From Gloeomargarita sp. SKYB120 (GTDB taxonomy: Bacteria > Cyanobacteriota > Cyanobacteriia > Gloeomargaritales > Gloeomargaritaceae): 55,185 nt of DNA. The notes beneath the pieces were generated by a model, which saw nothing but the letters and a program-made list of their open reading frames with translations, searched no databases and had not been told where the DNA came from. Positions 16,754 to 27,930 of this stretch are shown piece by piece. Location of the stretch: the NCBI GenBank assembly GCA_025062155.1, contig JANXAM010000013.1, forward strand, positions 5,179-60,363, given 5' to 3'. Made by a program: the position numbers and the translations under genes. Each line of letters opens with the position of its first letter. Position 1 is the first letter of the stretch.

Positions 16754-17980
16754 ATGCTCCATCCATTTAATCCCCAAACCTGGCCATTTGCCCTTACCGA
16801 TTTACCCCCTCACGGTTACTTGGTCGGCGGCGCAGTGCGGGATGGATTACTAGGGCGTACAAAAAAGAGCTGGGATTTAGACCTTATTTGTCAAACGGAT
16901 GTCCTGCGGCTCGGTCGCCATTTATCCCGTAAATACCGCACTGGTTTTGTGGTGTTAGATGCCGACCGCCAAATTGCCCGTCTCGTTTTCCCCCAGGTCA
17001 CCGTAGATTTAAGCGCAATGCAGGGGCCAGATATTGAGAGTGATCTGCGCCAGCGAGACTTTACGATCAATGCCATCGCTTGGGATTACACCGCCCGCAC
17101 CTTTTATGACCCCTTTAACGGGCAAAAGGATTTACAGGCCCAAACGATTCGCATGGTACATCCCGATAACTTGCGCCGGGACCCCTTGCGAGTTTTACGC
17201 GCCTATCGCTTGGCGGCCCAATTGCACTTTGCCATCGAACCCCTCACGCAACAAACCCTGAAAGATTGCGCGCCCTATTTGGCCCGGGTCGCTCCTGAAC
17301 GAGTCCAAACAGAATTGAACCTACTGCTGGCGGAACCCCACAGTTCTCATTGGCTTTTTTGTGCGGAACAAGACGGCGCGCTCAAACCCTGGTTTCCTAA
17401 CATTCAACCCGCATGGTTGACGCTACTCCCCCGTTGGGATGAAGTTGTGATGACCTACCCCCAAATTAGCCCTTATCTAGCGCGGGAATTGCGGGCCGAC
17501 CGTTCCGTGTTACAGACGCTGAAATTGCGCTGTTTGTTGAACGACAACCCGGTGGATGTGGAACAAACCTTAACTCGCCTGCGCTACAGCCGCGCTGAAG
17601 TTGAGTACCTGGTAAAATTCGTGCGCCTGTGGCCGCGTTTTGCTGCGTTACTCCAGCTATCTCCCCCCGCCATCGCTGACCAATTCGAGATGTTCCAACA
17701 GGCAGGGGACGTCTTGCCCGGATTAGTGGCGTTGGCGCTGGTGCGGAGCTATCCCGAAGCGCAGGTATGGCCCTGGTTAGAGCGCTACAGCGACCCCAAC
17801 GACCCCGTGGCCCATGCTTTGCCCCTGGTAACGGGTCACGACTTGATGGAACATCTCAACTTGCCACCTGGCCCTCAGATTGGCGAGCTACTGCGGGCGC
17901 TAGCATTGGCCCATGCGCAGGGAGAAATTGCTAACCGGCAAGATGCGCTGGCGCTGGCCCGAAAATTAGCTCTCCCGTAG
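16754..17980 (+). CDS. tRNA nucleotidyltransferase, probably CC-adding
   Basis: 408 residues of class II nucleotidyltransferase: GYLVGGAVRDGLLG, DLD in SWDLDLICQ, RQRDFTINAIAWD and RRDPLRVLRAYRLAAQ. The stretch between the metal-site strand and RQRDF is only about 10 residues (SAMQGPDIESDL), shorter than in the other copy at 13201. Loss of this flexible loop is the published signature of CC-adding enzymes. The ATG at 16754 gives the family N-terminus, and an in-frame ATG at 16667 is less likely. The C-terminus overlaps convergent gatC by 15 bp. Confidence 0.85.
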   Translation: MLHPFNPQTWPFALTDLPPHGYLVGGAVRDGLLGRTKKSWDLDLICQTDVLRLGRHLSRKYRTGFVVLDADRQIARLVFPQVTVDLSAMQGPDIESDLRQRDFTINAIAWDYTARTFYDPFNGQKDLQAQTIRMVHPDNLRRDPLRVLRAYRLAAQLHFAIEPLTQQTLKDCAPYLARVAPERVQTELNLLLAEPHSSHWLFCAEQDGALKPWFPNIQPAWLTLLPRWDEVVMTYPQISPYLARELRADRSVLQTLKLRCLLNDNPVDVEQTLTRLRYSRAEVEYLVKFVRLWPRFAALLQLSPPAIADQFEMFQQAGDVLPGLVALALVRSYPEAQVWPWLERYSDPNDPVAHALPLVTGHDLMEHLNLPPGPQIGELLRALALAHAQGEIANRQDALALARKLALP

Positions 17981-18259
17981 AATTTGCGGCACTTGGAAAA
18001 AGCGGTCTTCAGGCGCAGGGGCCGCTTGCAGGAGCGCGTCAGTCAAGGTTGAAGGAATGGGTTCGTCGGGGCGCAGTACGTTGGATGTATCCACCGCGTG
18101 CATGGTCGGGGGCACATCCCGCAGGTCAAATTGCTGGATTTGGGCCATGTAGTCCAGGATGGACCCCAGTTGTTGGCTAAATGTCTCAATTTCTTCTGGG
18201 GTTAAAGCCAGCCGCGCCAGGTGAGCCAATTGCGCCGTTTCTTCGGGGGTCATGGTCAT
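17966..18259 (-). CDS. gatC: Glu/Asp-tRNA(Gln/Asn) amidotransferase subunit C
   Basis: 97 residues, the normal GatC length, with TPEETAQLAHLARLALTPEEIETFSQQLGSILDYMAQIQQFD, a proline-rich turn and a C-terminal FFQVPQIL segment. GatC holds GatA and GatB together in the enzyme that amidates Glu-tRNA(Gln). Cyanobacteria lack glutaminyl-tRNA synthetase and depend on it. gatA and gatB are not in the window. The start lies 1 bp after the ycf3 stop, so the two are co-transcribed. Confidence 0.95.
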   Translation of the reverse strand: MTMTPEETAQLAHLARLALTPEEIETFSQQLGSILDYMAQIQQFDLRDVPPTMHAVDTSNVLRPDEPIPSTLTDALLQAAPAPEDRFFQVPQILRES

Positions 18260-18260
18260 C

Positions 18261-18779
18261 TCAAAACACCTCGATATTGCCGCGTCCAGTGGTTTTTAAC
18301 CAGTTCTGAGCTTCGATGTAGTTGTTGGGGGCTAAACGAATCGCCTCGCGCCAGTATTCCGCCGCTTTGTCGAATAATTCCTCTGCTAATTCGGGTTGAT
18401 TAGCGGCTTTCGCCTGCTCCCCCTGGTAGTGATAAATAACCGCAATGTTGTTGAGCGCCTGGGGCATGCGGGGGTTGAGTTCCAACGCTTGATGATAGTA
18501 TGCCAGCGCTTTTTCGTGGTCGCCGTTGCTGGTGTGAATCAAACCAATGTTGTACAGGATAAAACTGCGGTCGTAGGGGTCGTCTTCGAGCGCCAGGGCC
18601 TCTTCATAATTTTTGAGCGCTTCCGCATATTCCCCTTCCGCCTGGGCGTTCATCCCATCCCGGTAATAGGCAAACGCCGCTTTTTCCTTGGGACTGGCCG
18701 GCAATAGCTTGAGCAACAAATCCGCCAGTACCGTAAAGGTTTTGTCAATGAAATTATCGTTGCGCTGCGAGCGGGGCAT
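18261..18779 (-). CDS. ycf3: Photosystem I assembly protein Ycf3
   Basis: 172 residues, the normal length. It starts [20 protein letters not shown], then has three TPR repeats ([57 protein letters not shown]) and ends in the usual [11 protein letters not shown]. Ycf3 is a peripheral thylakoid chaperone that brings PsaA and PsaB together. The reading frame extends 88 codons upstream, but those codons are antisense to the neighbouring gene's shadow and the ATG at 18779 gives the conserved N-terminus. It is 5 bp after mgdA and just before gatC. Confidence 0.96.
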   Translation of the reverse strand: MPRSQRNDNFIDKTFTVLADLLLKLLPASPKEKAAFAYYRDGMNAQAEGEYAEALKNYEEALALEDDPYDRSFILYNIGLIHTSNGDHEKALAYYHQALELNPRMPQALNNIAVIYHYQGEQAKAANQPELAEELFDKAAEYWREAIRLAPNNYIEAQNWLKTTGRGNIEVF

Positions 18780-18784
18780 AGGGG

Positions 18785-20125
18785 CTAGGATTCCACCGTG
18801 TACTGAACATGCACTGTCTTTACCCATTTTAACCGCTTGGGCCGGACCGCCACGCGCATCATCATCGTCGCCACTACCGGCAGCCAGTGCAGCATATACA
18901 CCATCATCCGCAACGACGCGCCAAGCAGTCGCCAGCGGGATGTTTTGCCCTCCAGTTGTGCCAATCCCCGCCAGGTGGACCCGCAAAACAGTAGCAGCAT
19001 GACGCCCGTCAAAGGCCAGAGCAACGGTGGGTGCTTTGTCCACAACGCCATCAGCCCATCGGGAATAGTGGCCGCCGGCAGCAGGTACTGGCTGACGTAG
19101 GACATGCCGCTATCCCAGCGTTTAACCCAGCCCCAGGGCCACAGCAGCCAAGGCCGCCAGTAGTCCAGGTAGCGTTGATACCCCCCTTCCGCCCAGCGAT
19201 TGCGTTGATGCCACAGCGCCCGGAATGTGGTCACACCCTCTTCCAGCACGCTGGGGGTAAACAAGAACTCAATATCCCAATCGTCCAGGTGCAGCCGGAA
19301 TGTTAGGTCTAGGTCATCGGTGAGCGTCGCCTCGTTCCATCCCCCCACCCGTTGCAGCGCCGACCGCCGCACAAATTGCCCATTGCCCCGCAGCTCGGCT
19401 ACACCGCCCAGCCGCCGCCGTTGTTGTTGCAAAAACGCATCCAACACCATCTCGATTTGCTGGCCGCGCAACCACCAGTTTTTGGGTCCTGGCGCAATCG
19501 CTTTGCGCACCTGCACAGCGCCGATGTGGGGCTGGCGAAACAGGGGCACAATCCAGCGCAATAAATCGGGTGACACCTGGGCATCGGCGTCAAACACCCC
19601 GATAATTTCGCCGCGACTGAGCCGCAATCCCTCGTTCAAGGCCCCTGACTTACCGCCGCCAGCCTCCGGTCGCCGGTGTAATACATGGAGTTGGGGGTAT
19701 TCGGCGCACAACTCATCCAAAATCCGGCCTGTGGCGTCGGTGCTGGCATCGTCAATCACCCACACTTCGTAATCGGGGTAGTCCAACTGGCACAAGGACC
19801 GCACCAATCGCTCAATCACTGCCTCTTCATTTTTAGCCGCCACTAATAGGCTCACCAAGGGCATTTCAGCATCATCTTCCAGCGCCGGTGCGGTCGGGGG
19901 AGATACCTTGGCCCACAACAGACGTAGCGCCTGCACACCCATCACTGTCGTCAATAGCCAGACGACCCAGGAACCCCAGGATACCCAGTGCAGGGCAATC
20001 GTCCCGCCCCAGACTAGGGAGAGCACCACCACCGCCTTGCGCCGCCGCCCTTGCCCATAGCGATTGAAATCACGGGGAGCAGGGTCGTAGCATTCCGGTT
20101 GTTCCCAGACCTGTTCGATGGCCAT
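18785..20125 (-). CDS. mgdA: Monoglucosyldiacylglycerol synthase (GT2, MgdA-like)
   Basis: 446 residues. Two N-terminal helices (about 31-65) precede a GT2 domain with [31 protein letters not shown] (DxD), [25 protein letters not shown] and the acceptor-site motif [18 protein letters not shown]. Further helices follow, then YMLHWLPVV and [12 protein letters not shown] at the end. [10 protein letters not shown] near the start and the last two motifs are what I recall of the cyanobacterial enzyme that transfers glucose from UDP-glucose to diacylglycerol, the first step to thylakoid MGDG. It heads an mgdA-ycf3-gatC cluster. AGGAGGGATGG precedes the ATG. Confidence 0.88.
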   Translation of the reverse strand: MAIEQVWEQPECYDPAPRDFNRYGQGRRRKAVVVLSLVWGGTIALHWVSWGSWVVWLLTTVMGVQALRLLWAKVSPPTAPALEDDAEMPLVSLLVAAKNEEAVIERLVRSLCQLDYPDYEVWVIDDASTDATGRILDELCAEYPQLHVLHRRPEAGGGKSGALNEGLRLSRGEIIGVFDADAQVSPDLLRWIVPLFRQPHIGAVQVRKAIAPGPKNWWLRGQQIEMVLDAFLQQQRRRLGGVAELRGNGQFVRRSALQRVGGWNEATLTDDLDLTFRLHLDDWDIEFLFTPSVLEEGVTTFRALWHQRNRWAEGGYQRYLDYWRPWLLWPWGWVKRWDSGMSYVSQYLLPAATIPDGLMALWTKHPPLLWPLTGVMLLLFCGSTWRGLAQLEGKTSRWRLLGASLRMMVYMLHWLPVVATMMMRVAVRPKRLKWVKTVHVQYTVES

Positions 20126-20151
20126 CCATCCCTCCTGCACCTTTGCCCTCA

Positions 20152-21333
20152 CTATAGCCCGTCCGATTCCAACCACGCTAGGGCTTGCGCCAGTGCTTGG
20201 CTGTCTATCCGAATTGAGTGTTGCCGGTGGTCGGAATGGGTCATCGCCGCTTGCCCAATCAAACACCCGTAATCCAAACCCATCTGCCGCGCCATGACCC
20301 AATAACATTCCGGTTGATACGTGGGCGAAAAAAACTCCAGCACCTTCGCGCCTGGGGAACACCAAACCAGATTGGCGAGACCGGCGCCATGGGGAGCAAT
20401 AATCCGTCTGGCCTGCTGAAATAAGCCCACCTGCTCAGGAAAACTCAAATCCTCTAACCACACAGGTTGATAGCCCCACCGGCTGAGCACCTCCAGCACT
20501 TCTGGCTCGTTAATCACCCGGCGAAAATGCGCGCGCGACCGACTGATGTAGATGCGGGGTTGGGGTTGGGCCGGTAATTGCGCCTGGGGTAAATAGGTAG
20601 CTCGCAAAAACTCAAACACCCAACGCGGTTTGAAGTAGGACATCCCTGGCAAGCCCGTTAGCGATGTAGCCACCACCGCCTGCGCTTGTACATGACTGTG
20701 CTGGTCCGCCCAAAAAACTTGTTTATCAGTTAAACCGGCAGCAGCCAAAACTGGGCACAACTTTCGCAATCTCGGCGACAGGCGATTCACATAACACACT
20801 TGAATCTCTGACCAGAACTGTGATTGCTTGAGCAGGTAAAGGCGCGGCAGAACATCCACCAGAAAGTGGTAATAATTGGACCCGCCTTTGACGCCCGCAA
20901 TTACGCCTAGTGTTTGGTGCAATTGTTTGGGCTGTGGAAAGTAAGATGTGCAGACCGTGTGTTCTTGGGGCCGTCGTTGTGGTTCTTCCCAGTTGTCATA
21001 AATTAACTGTCCATCTGCAGCAATCACATCTCCGTACTGACTCGCTACTCGCCCATTGTTCACTCGATAACAAACCGCATCCGGCACCTGGAATTCCGTT
21101 TGCTGAAAAGTGGGTGGAAGCGTCACGCCAGGCAATGTCCAGGGTGGCTGGATGGTTTCGGAGTGTCCAGGAATGATGATTTGATACTCCGCCTGGTCGG
21201 GATGATGCTGCTGATAGGTCTGGACTGATTCCCAGTACCCATGCGCCGGAACTTGTCCCCAGGTGTTCAGAGCCGCTCGGGTAACATAGCGTCGCAGGGG
21301 TCGCCAGACTTGCGCTTTGAAGGTGGCAATCAT
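20152..21333 (-). CDS. GT61-family glycosyltransferase
   Basis: 393 residues. The C-terminal half carries the DUF563/GT61 signature: RIYISRSRAHFRRVINEPEVLEVL, then IIAPHGAGLANLVWCSPGAKVLEFF. The middle has GSNYYHFLVDVLPRLYLL, also typical. The family includes xylosyl- and GlcNAc-transferases. Bacterial members usually act on extracellular polysaccharide. Its ATG overlaps the gltA stop (ATGA), so it is transcribed with citrate synthase, which looks accidental rather than functional. Substrate unknown. Confidence 0.82.
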   Translation of the reverse strand: MIATFKAQVWRPLRRYVTRAALNTWGQVPAHGYWESVQTYQQHHPDQAEYQIIIPGHSETIQPPWTLPGVTLPPTFQQTEFQVPDAVCYRVNNGRVASQYGDVIAADGQLIYDNWEEPQRRPQEHTVCTSYFPQPKQLHQTLGVIAGVKGGSNYYHFLVDVLPRLYLLKQSQFWSEIQVCYVNRLSPRLRKLCPVLAAAGLTDKQVFWADQHSHVQAQAVVATSLTGLPGMSYFKPRWVFEFLRATYLPQAQLPAQPQPRIYISRSRAHFRRVINEPEVLEVLSRWGYQPVWLEDLSFPEQVGLFQQARRIIAPHGAGLANLVWCSPGAKVLEFFSPTYQPECYWVMARQMGLDYGCLIGQAAMTHSDHRQHSIRIDSQALAQALAWLESDGL

Positions 21334-22478
21334 TCCGACCGTTCTTCGATGGGAATGTAGGGGCGGTTATGTTCACCCACATAGATTTGGGTGGGCCGGA
21401 AAATGCGATTGTGATTGAGTTGTTCTTTCCAGTGAGCCAACCACCCCGCTACCCGCGCAATGGCAAACACCGGCGTGAATAAATCGTTGGGAATCCCCAA
21501 CTTCCGATAGACCAAACCGGAATAGAAATCCACGTTGGGATAAATGCCTTTATGACCCAAGCGGTCCACCACCACCCGCTCAATTTCTAGGGCAATGTCG
21601 TAGTATGCATCGGCCCCAAACTCATCAAACAATTCCTTGGCGAGATTTTGCAAAATAGTGGCGCGGGGGTCTTTTACCTTATATACCCGGTGTCCAAATC
21701 CCGGAATCCGCGCCTTTTTCTCCAACAACCGGTCAATGTAGGGTTCTACGTTTTCCACGGAGCCGATTTCTTCAATCATCTGCATCACGTCTTCATTAGC
21801 TCCCCCGTGCAACGGCCCCGCTAGCGTCCCCACCGCTGACGCCACTACGGCGTAGGGATCGGTTAGCGTTGAAGCCGTCACCATCGCCGCAAAGGTGGAC
21901 GCATTGATGGTGTGTTCAGCGTGGAGAATGAAACAGGCATCTAACACGCGCGCTTCTAAGGGATGGGGAACTTGTTCGCGCAACATGTAGAGAAAATTGG
22001 CCGCGTAATTCTGGTCGTCGCGGGGTTGCACGGGGTCATTGCCTTTGCGGATGTGTTGAAAGGCCGCCACCATCGTGGGAATTTTTGCCAGTAACCGCAC
22101 CACCGCCGCGCGAATGTAGGCTGGATCATCTAACGCTCGCCGCGAGTAAAACAAGCCCAACGCCGCCGCCGATGCCTGGAGCGCATCCATTGGGTGACCG
22201 CTTTCGGGAAAACATTTCATCATGTCCCGGATGCGATATTTCACCCGCCGGTGATAGGTAATTTCCCGTTCAAACGCCTGCAACTCACTCGCGGTTGGCA
22301 AGTGCCCCCAAATCAACAAATAAGCAACTTCTAAAAAACTGCTTTTGGCCGCCAATTCTTCAATGCGAATCCCGCGATATTCCAAAATGCCGTTTTGCCC
22401 ATCCACATAACTGATGCTAGATTGGGTTACCGGCACCCCTTCCAACCCCGGACGGTATTCACAGGCTAGCGTGGTCAT
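21330..22478 (-). CDS. gltA: Citrate synthase
   Basis: 382 residues, the size of the small dimeric type II-like enzymes. It condenses oxaloacetate and acetyl-CoA to citrate. Catalytic regions are plain: ILHAEHTINASTFAA (first histidine), GPLHGGANEDVM (second histidine), FGHRVYKVKDPRA (oxaloacetate arginine) and NVDFYSGLVYRKLGI (catalytic aspartate). The start ATG at 22478 opens MTTLACEYRPGLEGVPVTQS, a normal cyanobacterial N-terminus. It feeds 2-oxoglutarate synthesis, the signal read by the PII protein encoded nearby. Confidence 0.96.
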   Translation of the reverse strand: MTTLACEYRPGLEGVPVTQSSISYVDGQNGILEYRGIRIEELAAKSSFLEVAYLLIWGHLPTASELQAFEREITYHRRVKYRIRDMMKCFPESGHPMDALQASAAALGLFYSRRALDDPAYIRAAVVRLLAKIPTMVAAFQHIRKGNDPVQPRDDQNYAANFLYMLREQVPHPLEARVLDACFILHAEHTINASTFAAMVTASTLTDPYAVVASAVGTLAGPLHGGANEDVMQMIEEIGSVENVEPYIDRLLEKKARIPGFGHRVYKVKDPRATILQNLAKELFDEFGADAYYDIALEIERVVVDRLGHKGIYPNVDFYSGLVYRKLGIPNDLFTPVFAIARVAGWLAHWKEQLNHNRIFRPTQIYVGEHNRPYIPIEERSE

Positions 22479-22518
22479 GCAACGTTACCTAGTCGCCCAT
22501 TTCAATTCGCCCATTATA

Positions 22519-23364
22519 TTATCGCCGCACCGCCGCCCGTAGTTTCGCTGACCGAGAACGGGGGTTGGACTGTCGCTCTTGGGAATCAGGGGTCACGGGC
22601 TTGGGCGTCACAATCTCCAGCCGCTCATCCCGGCGAAACGCCCATTTCACCAACCGGTCTTCCAGACTGTGAAAACTGATGATGACCAGCCGTCCTCCTG
22701 GTTTGAGCCAGCCCGGCGCCCGCTGTAAAAACCGTTCCAAACTCTCCAACTCCCGGTTGACGGCAATGCGCAGCGCCTGAAACACCTGGGTCGCTGGGTG
22801 AATCCGTCCGTAACGAGCAGACGGGGGAACCGCGTACCAAATGACGTCCGCTAGGGCTTGGGTGTCGTGAAACGGGCGCTTTTGCACCATCTGGCGAGCA
22901 ATCCGGCGCGCGTAGGGCACTTCCCCGTAGCGGCTCAACAACTCAACCAACTCCGTTTCGCTGGCGTGATTGACCCAATCGGCGGCGGTTTCCTGTTGTT
23001 GCGGGTCCATGCGCATATCCAGCGGCCCGGCGTGACGGAAACTAAAGCCCCGTTCCGGTGTGTCCAACTGCAACGAACTCACCCCCAAGTCGGCCAAAAT
23101 GCCGTCGAATTCACCCCCCGGATAATCTGCGTAATTCCCATGCCACCAGGTCACGTCATACCCCCGCAACCGTTGTTGGGCTAGCGCCAGCGCTTGGGCA
23201 TCCCGGTCTATCGCCGTCAAGCGTATCCCCGGCGTTTGCAGCAGGAGTTCGCTGTGGCCTCCCAAGCCCACCGTCGCATCCAAAAAATGCTGGCCTGGTT
23301 GCGGCTGCAAGTAGGTCAACACCGCCTGGGGCAGTACGGGAATGTGACCAGCATCCGGTATCAT
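22519..23364 (-). CDS. rsmH: 16S rRNA (cytosine1402-N4)-methyltransferase
   Basis: 281 residues. [36 protein letters not shown] contains the SAM site. [47 protein letters not shown] and the terminal [12 protein letters not shown] are all RsmH (MraW) hallmarks. It methylates C1402 in the ribosomal P site. Slightly shorter than the E. coli protein, as usual in cyanobacteria. The usual division-cluster neighbours are absent. It is divergent from glnB across 73 bp. Confidence 0.96.
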   Translation of the reverse strand: MIPDAGHIPVLPQAVLTYLQPQPGQHFLDATVGLGGHSELLLQTPGIRLTAIDRDAQALALAQQRLRGYDVTWWHGNYADYPGGEFDGILADLGVSSLQLDTPERGFSFRHAGPLDMRMDPQQQETAADWVNHASETELVELLSRYGEVPYARRIARQMVQKRPFHDTQALADVIWYAVPPSARYGRIHPATQVFQALRIAVNRELESLERFLQRAPGWLKPGGRLVIISFHSLEDRLVKWAFRRDERLEIVTPKPVTPDSQERQSNPRSRSAKLRAAVRR

Positions 23365-23431
23365 GAGTTACAAGTTACTCCTTCCGGCCAATGCTAAAAC
23401 AGCAAGGTCAAGGTCAGCAGCGGGTTGATAG

Positions 23432-25266
<1,835 letters not shown>

Positions 25267-25288
25267 GACTGTCTAAAATGCAGGTGGG

Positions 25289-26602
25289 GTGCTCGGGAAG
25301 CAAATTGTGTTCAAAACCCTCAAGCCAGTCAAGCGCGTTGTACCGTTAGTGGGCGTCGCTGCCCTAATTGCCGGGGGTCTCTGGTGGTGGATAGCTCGCC
25401 CTCGGCCTAAACCCAAATCACCTTTGAAAACTGCCGTTGTCACCCGCGAGACCTTACCTGTCACCGTCCAGGTCAACGGCGAAGTCCGCCCCGAACGCAC
25501 CATCAACATCAGTCCCAAAACGGCTGGGATTGTCAAGGAGTTGCGCGTTCAAGAGGGCGACCGGGTGGCAGCGGGGCAAATCTTGGCGGTAATGGACGAC
25601 AGCAATCTGCGCGGGCAATTGACGCAAGCGCAAGCCCAGGTGAAAGCGGCCCAGGCCAATCTCCAGCGGCTTCTGGCGGGCAACCGGCGCCAGGAAATTG
25701 CCCAAGCCCAGGCCCAGGTTGCCGAAGTGCAAGCAGCGTTGCAACGGGCAGAGTTCGACTTTCTGCGCTCCCAAACGCTCTGGAACCAGGGGGCAATCTC
25801 GCGCCAGGAGTTTGACCGGGCACGCACGGAACGGGACCAGCTCCAGGCTCGCTTGCGACAGGCCCAACAGCAGTTGGATTTATTAAAAGCCGGTTTTCGC
25901 CCCGAGGAGATTGCCCAGGCGCGGGCGCAATTACTCCAGGCCCAAGGGGTGCTCCAGGTGGTCCAAGCCCAACTCAACGACACAATCTTGCGGGCGCCCT
26001 TTGCGGGTGTAGTGAGCCGGATCTATGCGGAACCAGGAGCCTTTGTCACTCCCACCACGTCAGGGAGTACGGTGGCGTCGGCTACGTCGTCGTCGGTGTT
26101 GGCCCTGGTTGCTCCCAACCAGGTGGTTGCCAAGGTGCCAGAGACAGTCTTGCCCCAGTTGCGCTTGGGTCAAACAGCCAAAATCATTGCCGATGCTTAC
26201 CCAGATACCCCCTTTACTGGGCGCGTGACGCGGATTGCGGTGCAGTCGGTGCTAGAGCAGAACGTGAATAGCTTTGAAGTGCGTTTGGCTGTCCGCGACC
26301 CCCAGCAAAAGCTACGGGCAGGGATGAGCACGTCGGTGCTTTTTCAGGTGGGCACGCTCCGGAATGCCCTGGTAGTGCCGACCGTGGCGATTGTCCGGCG
26401 CGAGCGACGCACGGGTGTATTCCTAGCGACCGACCCGCCCCAATTCCAACCCATCCGCACCGGCATCAGTGTGGGGGACAAGACCGTGGTGAAGGAAGGA
26501 CTGCAAGCGGGCGACCGGGTGCTGTTGAGTTTTCCCAGGGGTGAACGCCCGCAGACCCAACTGGCTCCCTTGATTCCGGGATTAGGCCCGCCGCGTCGCT
26601 GA
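25289..26602 (+). CDS. Membrane fusion (periplasmic adaptor) protein of an ABC/RND exporter
   Basis: 437 residues. One N-terminal membrane helix (about 19-37) is followed by a lipoyl half (VKELRVQEGDRVAAGQILAVMDD), a long glutamine/alanine-rich alpha-hairpin (about 105-215), the second lipoyl half (LNDTILRAPFAGVVSRI), a beta-barrel domain (TAKIIADAYPDTPFTGRVTRI) and a membrane-proximal domain. It would link an inner-membrane pump to a TolC channel, possibly the one encoded at 39.2 kb. Start GTG preceded by AGGTGG. Its TGA overlaps the permease ATG. Confidence 0.9.
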   Translation: MLGKQIVFKTLKPVKRVVPLVGVAALIAGGLWWWIARPRPKPKSPLKTAVVTRETLPVTVQVNGEVRPERTINISPKTAGIVKELRVQEGDRVAAGQILAVMDDSNLRGQLTQAQAQVKAAQANLQRLLAGNRRQEIAQAQAQVAEVQAALQRAEFDFLRSQTLWNQGAISRQEFDRARTERDQLQARLRQAQQQLDLLKAGFRPEEIAQARAQLLQAQGVLQVVQAQLNDTILRAPFAGVVSRIYAEPGAFVTPTTSGSTVASATSSSVLALVAPNQVVAKVPETVLPQLRLGQTAKIIADAYPDTPFTGRVTRIAVQSVLEQNVNSFEVRLAVRDPQQKLRAGMSTSVLFQVGTLRNALVVPTVAIVRRERRTGVFLATDPPQFQPIRTGISVGDKTVVKEGLQAGDRVLLSFPRGERPQTQLAPLIPGLGPPRR

Positions 26603-27861
26603 TGAAGTCCTGGCTCAAGCAACCGCCGCCTGTCAGTGGGTGGGATGTACTCCAGATGGCCTGGCGTTCGCTGGGAGCGCACCGGTTGCGGGCGTTTCTG
26701 ACCATGCTGGGCGTGGTGATTGGCATTGCATCCGTCATGGTGGTGACCTCGGTCGGGCAAGGGGTGCAGTTGGCCACGGCGCGGGAAATTCAGAATCTGG
26801 GGACGAATTTGCTCCAGGTGCAGGGGACGCCGCCACGGGTGCGCGGGATTGCCCAGGCGGGTGGAACCACCAGCACTTTGACCTGGGAAGATGCCCGAGC
26901 CGTTGCGGCCCAAGCGCCATCGGTACAGCTAGTGGCGCCCTATCTCACGCGCCAGCGCCAGGTCACCTACGGCACGGAAAACACCTTCACCCTGGTCAAC
27001 GGGGTGGATGAGCACTTCTGGGAGGTCCGCCAGTTTGAAGTGGCCCAAGGACGAGTGTTTACCCCGATGGAGTTGGACACGGCCCAGTCAGTGGTCGTGC
27101 TGGGGGCAACGGTCGCGCGGGATTTGTTTGGGCGGGAGTCGCCTCTGGGCAAATCGGTACGGATTCAGGGAGACCGCTACGAGGTGATTGGTGTGCTAGC
27201 GCCCAAGGGCACCACCGGCGGCTTTGACCAGGACGATCAGGTGTTTATCCCCCTGAAGAACATGGCCGCTCGCATCGTTGGGCAAAACGCGCTCCAAGGC
27301 ATCGCTATCAGTGGGTTCTGGGTGCAGGTGGCTGATGAATCGGAAATGGAGGCCGCCCAGTTTCAGATCACTAATCTCTTGCGCATTCGCCACAACATTT
27401 ACCCGCCCCAGCCTGATGACTTTCGCATCAACAATCAAGGGGACATCATTAGCGCCTTTACAACGATTACGGGCCTGCTGACTGTGATGGTGGGAGCCAT
27501 TGCTGCTATATCGCTGGTGGTGGGAGGTATCGGGATTGCCAACATCATGCTGGTATCCGTCGTGGAACGCACCCGTGAGATTGGTATCCGCAAAGCGGTG
27601 GGGGCAACGCAAGCGGCAATCCTGCAGCAGTTTTTAGTCGAAGCCGTGTTGGTTTCGCTGGGCGGGGGAATCGTGGGACTGCTGCTGGGGGTGGCTTTGG
27701 CCTATGGGGCTGCCCAAGTGCTGCGGATTCCGTTTGTGTTGGCACCCTGGGCGATTGGCGCATCGCTCGTGCTGTCAATCGCTGTAGGATTGGTAGCTGG
27801 TGTGGCCCCCGCCCAATATGCAGCCCGCTTGGACCCAATTGTGGCCCTTAGGACGGAGTGA
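26602..27861 (+). CDS. MacB-like ABC exporter permease (FtsX domain, no ATPase)
   Basis: 419 residues: a helix near 29-52 (LRAFLTMLGVVIGIASVMVV), a large periplasmic MacB_PCD domain (about 55-280), then three helices with GGIGIANIMLVSVVERTREIGIRKAVGAT, the coupling motif of FtsX-type mechanotransmission transporters. MacB itself fuses an ATPase to this permease. Here there is none, and no ATPase gene follows. The adaptor gene just upstream overlaps by one base, so adaptor and permease form one unit needing an ATPase from elsewhere. Substrate unknown. Confidence 0.9.
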   Translation: MKSWLKQPPPVSGWDVLQMAWRSLGAHRLRAFLTMLGVVIGIASVMVVTSVGQGVQLATAREIQNLGTNLLQVQGTPPRVRGIAQAGGTTSTLTWEDARAVAAQAPSVQLVAPYLTRQRQVTYGTENTFTLVNGVDEHFWEVRQFEVAQGRVFTPMELDTAQSVVVLGATVARDLFGRESPLGKSVRIQGDRYEVIGVLAPKGTTGGFDQDDQVFIPLKNMAARIVGQNALQGIAISGFWVQVADESEMEAAQFQITNLLRIRHNIYPPQPDDFRINNQGDIISAFTTITGLLTVMVGAIAAISLVVGGIGIANIMLVSVVERTREIGIRKAVGATQAAILQQFLVEAVLVSLGGGIVGLLLGVALAYGAAQVLRIPFVLAPWAIGASLVLSIAVGLVAGVAPAQYAARLDPIVALRTE

Positions 27862-27930
27862 TATTGAAGTGGACTTTCACACCCGCAGCCGTTATAACTA
27901 TGGGTAAACCCGTTGCCAGCTATTTCAACA

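Noticed and set aside
18780-19043. 88-codon N-terminal extension of the ycf3 frame
   Set aside because: It has no Ycf3 similarity and lies antisense/out of frame to the mgdA coding region; the ATG at 18779 gives the family length.
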